Below, one piece after another: positions 57,757 through 64,000 of a DNA stretch of 64,000 nt. A program made the position numbers and the translations under genes. Every line of letters starts with the position of its first letter. Position 1 is the first letter of the stretch. This DNA comes from Punica granatum (Eukaryota > Streptophyta > Magnoliopsida > Myrtales > Lythraceae): contig NC_045128.1 of assembly GCF_007655135.1 (NCBI RefSeq), positions 41,615,885 through 41,679,884 of the forward strand, read 5' to 3'. Under the pieces are notes generated by a model. That model was given only the letters and a program-made list of their open reading frames with translations, ran no database searches and was not told the DNA's origin.

Positions 57757-58023
57757 TTAATTAGGACCCCAACAGCTCAGGTACATGACTTTCCTCAGAG
57801 ACTCCTCAGCCCGTTTCACCTTCTCATCGTCTCTTACCCGGGAGACCGCAGCTGCAGATTGGGAAGACAGCTTCTTGGCCTGAGAAACCGACCTGGCATG
57901 GTTCTTGGCGTGCTGGTGGAGTGACCTGATGGTGTAATTCCACCTGCAGAATCCCTGGTCCTTTAATGCCTCCACTGCTCCAACACTCACTGCTACAACC
58001 CAAGCCCTTTTTGATAGACTCAT
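57757..58023 (-). CDS. DUF3774 wound-induced protein
   Basis: Single exon, 88 aa. It has the full family pattern: [18 protein letters not shown] with [15 protein letters not shown], a Ser/Lys-rich middle ([10 protein letters not shown]), then [24 protein letters not shown] box lies at 58129-58136, about 110 bases before the ATG on this strand. The following 400 bases upstream hold the leader and no other gene. It is first of three closely spaced minus-strand members. Confidence 0.92.
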   Translation of the reverse strand: MSLSKRAWVVAVSVGAVEALKDQGFCRWNYTIRSLHQHAKNHARSVSQAKKLSSQSAAAVSRVRDDEKVKRAEESLRKVMYLSCWGPN

Positions 58024-59277
58024 TCTTTATATTCTCTGAACTCTCTTTTGAAGACCCTCTTGATCTAATGGAATATTGCTTCAAGAACTTCTTGGTTGTG
58101 TTGGACTGGGAGATGGTTCGTAGGCTACTTATATAGGTAGATGCAGTACATCCTTGGGTACAATGAATGTATGAAGAAAGAGGCCAAATATTGGGGAAGG
58201 AAACCGGGGGCTAATGAAGGGAATGCCACTGGTTTTGTGGGGGCAAAATGGCAGAACTGCCCTTGTAGTGCCTCTCAAGACATTGTTTGAGTGGGGACAA
58301 AAGCGGGTGTCGGGCTCTCTCCTGATAATGACAATGGCAAAATTATTGGTGCTGCCCACTTGACACCGAGAGGCACACGGTTTCTCATTTTAAAATCCAT
58401 TTAAGCCCAAAGTTATGGAGAGGAAACCACTGGTATATTTAGTAATTTTGGAGCTGTGCTGAAAGGATAATACTGAGAAGCGTATCCGGTGTCTCCTTAA
58501 CTGGAAAATGAAATGTGTCAGCAGTTGGCAGCCATATCTTATCTACAGCGGCAATGGGTCTTAGGCCAAAATGGCTCTCAAGAGGAACTATCTAGTGAAG
58601 AACTTGCTAAGCCAGAGCTACTCAAAGTTAGCTGGAAGAATGTGGAAGGCTTTTAGTGCAAGGTTGATTACGAAGATTATAAGAAGCTATGCCCATTGCT
58701 TGTGACTGCCAAATGCCTCGCTGAGGTGTAGATTTTGCTGTAGTACACCAAATTTGGTAATCCGTTTTCGACATGGGTCAGTCAAGTGATCTTAAGGATG
58801 GCTTATACTCTTGACACTTCAAAGAGTTCGTTATTTATCTTGTCCAGGAAAAGAATTCTTTATAGAAAGAGAAGGACATCAGGCCTTAAGATTCTTAATT
58901 CAGCATGAGCATCTTATGGTGCTAGACATAGCTGACCAGTAAAACGAGATTTGCATCTGAAAAGCAACATACATATCTATTCCTCTCGATTAATCGTGCA
59001 GTCATGAGGGGTTTTGATCACATCAGAATCAGTAGAAAGAACAGGAAAAGATCTGTCCTTTTTGAGAAATTGTATCTTATTTGGAATCCCCCTTCTCTTA
59101 ATAGTAGTGTAGATCAGCTAATACTGTTGGCCATGTCTTCTTCTGGTGAACAGAGTAAAAATTGCTGAGAAAAATTTCATCTTTTTTTTCTGTATTTCAA
59201 TTTCGAGGAATCTAATTACAATGTACATCGGATAATCTCATCCGTGATATCAAGCCCCAGGAGGCTGGATTGAGCTT

Positions 59278-59556
59278 CTAATTAGGGCCCCAGCAGCTCA
59301 AGTACATGACTTTCCTAAGAGACTCCTCCGACTGCATCATCCTCTCCCTCCCCTCTTCCATGATCTTGCCCGAACCCATCGAGGAAGAAGACTGAGGCGA
59401 CAGGTTCTTGGCCTGGGAGAAGGACCTCGCCCGGCTCTTGGCGCCCTGGTAAGCGCACCTGATGGGGTAGTTCCACCGGCAGATCCCCTGGTCTTTGAGG
59501 GCCTCCACCACCGCCACGCTAGCCGCGACCACGCAAGCTCTGCTACTTGAACTCAT
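59278..59556 (-). CDS. DUF3774 wound-induced protein, unit A
   Basis: Single exon, 92 aa: [54 protein letters not shown], ending [23 protein letters not shown] at 59663-59670 lies about 107 bases upstream. It is nearly identical to the unit B gene at 61967, so the two separated recently or are kept alike by gene conversion. It is divergent from the plus-strand gene at 60413, with about 0.86 kb between the starts. Confidence 0.92.
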   Translation of the reverse strand: MSSSSRACVVAASVAVVEALKDQGICRWNYPIRCAYQGAKSRARSFSQAKNLSPQSSSSMGSGKIMEEGRERMMQSEESLRKVMYLSCWGPN

Positions 59557-60412
59557 TTGCTTTTCTTGAACTGATTGAATTGAACCGACTGGAAATTGAG
59601 GAAATGTTCTTTAGTGCTGTTTCGATGATCCGTTGGTGCAGATGATCTTGCGGGAGATGAGGTTATATAGAGAGGAGAGGGACCGGAGAGATTTGGGATT
59701 GTACGGATAAGGAAGACGTCGGGATGCCTGCACCTGTCAACTGAAACCGGTGGGCGCTCAATGTGGGTGGGAGAGCGAGCAAATGGTTTTGCGGAGCGAG
59801 GGGACCCCGGAATCCTTGGACTGGTCGAAATGACCATTGGGCCTTGTCGTCATGCTCCACGTCTCCAGCCAGAAAGGGGTATAGAAGGAATTTCGGGATG
59901 ACGAGGTGGCAGATAAGTAGCCGGAGTTAAGGTTGAGTCTGTCGCAATCATGGTGTGCACCGGGATCACGAGACTCTAAGCTCACATGTGCGGATGCCTC
60001 GCCGGGCTCTCGTGGACCCGGCGCACACAGCATACCTAACAATACGTGGTTTTATGGTTTGTATAATAGATAGAATTCAGCTGCTGCCCGGAAAACGGGA
60101 GGAATGGAAACAAGCTGTTTTGTTTATTCTATCTGCACGGGCTGCTAATCCAATTGCAAATGTACGGTTGGATTTAAGGGTCTGGTCCGGCTCGATAGCA
60201 CGACACGGGCCGGCCACGAACGAGTGACACATCATTCTCTGTTTCGTTCCCCATGTTTTTCCGATTCCACTTTCCAGGGGCGTAAGCTTCGTGCTTGATA
60301 TACATTATATATATATATATATTCACAAACAACCCACAGCAGCAAGAATAACAACATTGCTCGATTACTCTTTACTGATTGGTTAGTTACAGTGAACATA
60401 TTCTGCCAACTG

Positions 60413-60706
60413 ATGAGCTTAAGGTGCATGACCAGAATCTGCATGAGATCTGTTCAAAGGCTCAAAGACCGGGGCGGCTCGTGCTCGAGCTCTAAGGCCA
60501 TGTTTGGCGGGTTCAAGCCCTCAAAAGCAAAATCTGGTTCAGAATCATCCATCAACTCTTCCAAGCAGGAGCAGGTCCGGTGGGTCTCAAATTCCACAGA
60601 AACTGCGAAGGAGACTGAGGCTGCAGAAGAAATTCGGAGGCTCCGGGAAGCTGAGAAGGCCGAGAAAGTCATGCATCTCATCTGCTGGGGACCTCACCTT
60701 ATATGA
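60413..60706 (+). CDS. Wound-induced-like partner protein, unit A
   Basis: 97 aa from ATG 60413 (MSLRCMTRICMRSVQRLKDR), through MFGGFKPSKAKSGSESS and an acidic/basic helix (AAEEIRRLREAEKAEK), to VMHLICWGPHLI. The tail resembles the [10 protein letters not shown] tail of DUF3774 proteins, and the gene sits beside such genes, so I read it as a divergent branch of that family. The N-terminal AWVVAAS block is missing. A later ATG (MTRICMRSV or MRSVQRLKD) may be the true start. Confidence 0.7.
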   Translation: MSLRCMTRICMRSVQRLKDRGGSCSSSKAMFGGFKPSKAKSGSESSINSSKQEQVRWVSNSTETAKETEAAEEIRRLREAEKAEKVMHLICWGPHLI

Positions 60707-61966
60707 GTCCCCTCTATGGCTCTGTTCTTTCCTAGAAATGCACGTGTTATCGGTTTACTAGGCCTTGTACCCTCTTACATCTTCTCAATGCAGCAGATGT
60801 TATACTACATGTTTGAATTTGATTTTGATTTTTTTTGATAATTGCAATTTGACATTTTTTTCAACTGAGAGAGTTTTCTCGGAAGAACTTCACCTGGAAG
60901 TCGAAAGAAAAGGGAAGAATTTAACGAACAAATACTTAACAAGGATTCAAGTTGACAGCTTGCATAGAATTTGAAACATGTACCAGAGCTTACTGCAGAA
61001 ACCATATTACCAATCCCGTAACTTATTTGGTGTAGGCATCTGAAGCAGCAATCCTATATACAAAAGCACCATCACGAAATTGCAATTCTTCTACAAATGA
61101 TAGAATCGTTTTCCACAACACATGCACTCCAACAAATTGAAGAACAAATTATTTGAACACGAAATAGTGAGTTTTATTGAGACGAGTGAACTGCATGCAG
61201 CAGTCTCTCCTTAAGTGGAAACTGAAATATGTCAACCATATCTTATCTACAGCAGCAATGAGTGTTATGCCAAAATGCTCTCCAGAGGAACTTTCTAGGA
61301 AGAACTTGCTAAGCCAGAGCTAATCAAAGTTCAACTGTAAGAATGTGATAGACTTAGTACAATGTTGAATTTCAAGATTGCAGGGAGCTATTCTCTTTGC
61401 TTGTGACTGCCAAATGCCTCTCTCGAATGTAAATTTTGCCGCAGTACTTCAATTTTGGTAACCGTTTTGCCACGGTCAGTCAAGTGAATCTTGAGGATGG
61501 AACAGATTCTTTCGACTTTATCGGACATCAGGTCAGGCCTTATCATTGTTAATCCAGCAACAGCATTTTGTGGTGCTAAACATAGCTGAGCAGTTAAATG
61601 AGATTTCCGTCTGAATAACAACAAACATGGATATGCCTCTCCGTCAATTGTTCAGCCAAAGATATTCATCACATCACTATCAGCAGAAAGAACAAGGTCT
61701 GTCCTTTTTGAGAAATTGAATTCTATTTGGACTCTCCCTTCTCTCAATAGTATAGTTTCAGTTAATACTGTTGGCCATGTCTACCTCTGGAAAACAGAGT
61801 ACCCATCAACAAAACGCGACCCGCATAGAGCAAGTTCTGATCGAGACAGTGGAATTACTGAGAAAATTTTCGTCTTTATCAACTTCAATCTCGAGGAATC
61901 TAATTACAATTTACAGCAGATTATCTCATCCGTAAAATCAGCCGCCAAGAAGCCTTGGTTCGGCAT

Positions 61967-62245
61967 CTAGTTAGGGCCCCAGCAGCTCAAGTACATGACT
62001 TTCCTAAGAGACTCCTCCGACTGCTTCACTCTCTCCCTCTCCTCTTCCCTGATCTTGCCCGAACCCATCGAGGAAGAAGACTGAGAGGACAGCTTCCTGG
62101 CCTGGGAGAAGGACCTCGCCCGGCTCTGGGTCCCCTGGTAAGCGCACCTGATGGGGTAGTTCCACCGGCAGAACCCCTGGTCTTTGAGGGCCTCCACCAC
62201 CGCCACGCTAGCCGCGACCACGCTCGCTCTGCTAATCAAACTCAT
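61967..62245 (-). CDS. DUF3774 wound-induced protein, unit B
   Basis: Single exon, 92 aa, with [37 protein letters not shown] and the tail [16 protein letters not shown]. It differs from the unit A gene at a small number of residues (for example ISRA for SSRA, FCRW for ICRW, TQ for AK). The upstream TATATAG lies at 62343-62350. It is divergent from the plus-strand gene at 63249. Confidence 0.92.
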   Translation of the reverse strand: MSLISRASVVAASVAVVEALKDQGFCRWNYPIRCAYQGTQSRARSFSQARKLSSQSSSSMGSGKIREEERERVKQSEESLRKVMYLSCWGPN

Positions 62246-63248
62246 CTGGCTTTCTTGAATTGGTCGGCTGGAAATTGAAGAGATGTTCTTTAGTGGTGTT
62301 TCGATGATCCGTTGATGCAGATGAGCTCGAGGGAGATGAGGTTATATAGAGAGGGAGAGGAGGGGACCGGAGAGATTTGGGACTGCGCGGATAAGACGAA
62401 GCCGAGAAGCATGCAACCTGTCACCTGAAACCGGTGGGCGTTTCAGAGTGGGAAGGGAGAGCGAGCAAATGGTTTTGCGCGGTGAAAGGGACCATTCTGT
62501 CTTGTCGGGATGCTCCACTTGTCCAGGTAGGCAAAGCGAGGGTACAGCGGGAAAGAAATAACGGGGTGGCTGGCGGGTAAGAACCGGTGGTATGGTTGAG
62601 TGAATCTACTGAGATCACGGAATGCACCGGGAGCACGATACTCCGAGCGGGCTTGAGCGGCTGTGTGACGCCGGGCTCTCGTGGGCCCGGTGCACGGAGC
62701 GAACAAGAAGAACGTGGTTTTATTGTTTGCATATAAAAAATTCAGCTGCAGCGCGAAGAAACAGGAGGTATGGAAAACGAGCTGTTTTGTTTATTCGATC
62801 AACCTGCACGTGCTGCTAATCCAGCTGCAAATCGCTATAGAATAGTGGGCTCGGATTGGATTAGATCCAGCCCCGCTAGATCATTTGAGTGGATCCAACA
62901 GTTCGGGAGGCAAGTTATGATTTGCTCGTATGATCGCCCCCGGACAAAAGTTTTTTTTCAATTCGGAAGAAAATTCGGTAATTCTGTGTTTCTCTTTCGA
63001 ATCCCACGAGAAATAAAACGTAGCAGATTCTATCTTCGATGGATGTTTAATCAAAGCGTCTTGTCTCGAATGATCGAGTCACTCTCTGTTAGAACAGTTC
63101 ATGTATTGCAGAAAGAGGTTGCTCCCTTGGTTTTTTCCAATTCCAGGGACGTAAGCTTCTTTGCTTGATATATAAGACTCCCATGAATTATAGCAGCAAG
63201 AACAAAACGCAATAAATAAAACCGCTGTCGAGATACGGTGAAAAATTC

Positions 63249-63635
63249 ATGATCGGAACCTGGATGAGGTCTGTTCAAGGGCTTAAAGACCGGGCAAGGT
63301 CGTGCTCGATCTCTAACGCCATGTTTGGCGGGTTCAAGCCCTTACAGACAAAACCTGGCTCAGAATCGACCAGCGACACTTCCCAGCAGGCTCGGCAGGT
63401 CTCGTATTCTGGAGACACTGCACAGGAGTCTGAGGCAGCAGAAGAAAGTCGGAGGCTCCGGGAAGCCGCAAAGGCTGAGAAAGTCATGCATCTCATCTGC
63501 TGGGAACCTCAGATGACCTCACCTTATATGAGTCCCCTCTATGGCTCTGTTCTTTCTCAGAAATTCATGTATTATCGGTTTACTAGGCGTTGTGCCCTCT
63601 TATTTCATTCTCAAAGCAGCAGATATTGTAATTAA
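63249..63635 (+). CDS. Wound-induced-like partner protein, unit B, with altered C-terminus
   Basis: From ATG 63249 the frame gives MIGTWMRSVQGLKDRARS, MFGGFKPLQTKPGSES, AAEESRRLREAAKAEK and VMHLICWEPQM, matching the unit A gene. A 10-base insertion (ACCTCAGATG, at about 63504-63513) shifts the frame just before the original stop, so the protein runs on for about 35 residues (to SSRYCN) and totals 128 aa. Trp-Gly-Pro has also become Trp-Glu-Pro. The insertion looks like a local duplication of ACCTCA. It may be functional with a new tail or on the way to being a pseudogene. Confidence 0.6.
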   Translation: MIGTWMRSVQGLKDRARSCSISNAMFGGFKPLQTKPGSESTSDTSQQARQVSYSGDTAQESEAAEESRRLREAAKAEKVMHLICWEPQMTSPYMSPLYGSVLSQKFMYYRFTRRCALLFHSQSSRYCN

Positions 63636-64000
63636 ATGTCAGCGTTTGATATCTTTCGATTTGAGTAAATTTTCTCAGAAGAAATTCACTTGAAAGTCGA
63701 AAGAAAAGGGAAGAACAACTTTAAAAGGAAAAACAACTTAACAAGGATTCGAGTTGACAACTCGCATGGAATTTGAAATATGTACCAAAGCTAACTGCAG
63801 TACCAATATTACCAATCCCATAACTTATTTGGTGTAGACATCTAAGGCAGAAATCAAAAAGGCACAAGCACCATCACGGAATTGCAATTCTTTGATGAAG
63901 GATAGAATTATTTTCCACAAGACGTGAGATTCGAACACGAAGTACTGAGTTTAACTGAGATGAGAGATGTCCACTTCATCGGGTATCTTGAATGTCTCTG

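Larger units (their letters stand above)
58495..61190. repeat. Tandem duplication unit A (about 2.7 kb)
   Basis: Matches 61200-63990 along its length, including non-coding stretches (CTTGCTAAGCCAGAGCTA at 58605 and 61306; ACTTATTTGGTGTAG at 61020 and 63823). Each unit carries one WIP gene on minus and one partner gene on plus, head to head. Confidence 0.85.
61200..63990. repeat. Tandem duplication unit B (about 2.8 kb)
   Basis: Second copy of the unit at 58495-61190. Similarity continues almost to the window end, where the start of the unit (AACTGAGATGAGAG) seems to come round again, so further copies may lie beyond the window. Confidence 0.85.

Noticed and set aside
59955..60227. 90-aa plus-strand frame in the wound-gene spacer
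   Set aside because: The equivalent region in unit B is not open in the same way, so it is not under coding constraint.

Overview
This window is nuclear DNA from a flowering plant, most likely a woody eudicot. The genes have many short exons with GT..AG introns, the intergenic DNA is AT-rich, and there is an intact Ty1/copia element, LINE debris and long (GA)n microsatellites. The protein families (external NAD(P)H dehydrogenases, VPS18/VCL1, NPF transporter, VAP4-type MSP protein, DUF3774 wound-induced proteins) are typical of dicots. The species cannot be fixed from sequence alone; Myrtales is only a guess.

Layout. 1-907: 3' part of a formiminotransferase-like gene (-). 1281-1724: LTO1, an Fe-S assembly adaptor (-), head-to-head with a membrane coiled-coil gene (+, 2619-4091) that is broken. 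4092-5500: patchwork holding a repeat, a papain-type fragment and a degenerate tRNA-Leu. 5712-5914: small broken reading frame. 6216-7050: a papain-like cysteine protease pseudogene (-), then an intact paralogue at 7855-8961 (+). 9340-10984: a SAM-dependent methyltransferase pseudogene (-). 11580-19736: a complete copia retrotransposon with identical 5-bp target duplications and an uninterrupted polyprotein, sitting in LINE debris that runs to about 21700. 21706-25122: a second copy of the LTO1/coiled-coil segment, in which the coiled-coil gene is intact and LTO1 is reduced to a stub. 25824-27689: small mitochondrial-type membrane protein gene (-). 27912-27983: tRNA-Asp (-).

30468-33738 and 34747-37487: tandem external NAD(P)H dehydrogenase genes, one NDB1-type and one NDB2-type. 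38476-45874: a 23-exon VPS18 gene. 46852-48784: an NPF (NRT1/PTR) transporter (-). 49646-49927: a DUF3774 wound-induced gene (-). 50761-51342: a Mutator-like MITE with a 9-bp target duplication. 51352-54005: gene-free AT-rich DNA. 54006-56099: a VAP4-type vesicle-associated protein gene (-). 57757-63635: a cluster of wound-induced genes that includes a tandemly duplicated head-to-head pair (WIP on -, a divergent partner on +).

How the genes relate. The two NDB proteins are alternative entry points for cytosolic NAD(P)H into the mitochondrial respiratory chain, and the sequence predicts different cofactor preference and Ca2+ binding for each. VPS18 (HOPS/CORVET) and the VAP4-type protein (ER contact sites) both act in membrane traffic but nothing links them here beyond proximity. 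The most notable features are the reciprocal degeneration of the duplicated LTO1/coiled-coil pair, the young complete copia element, the interleaved wound-gene pairs and several clear pseudogenes.
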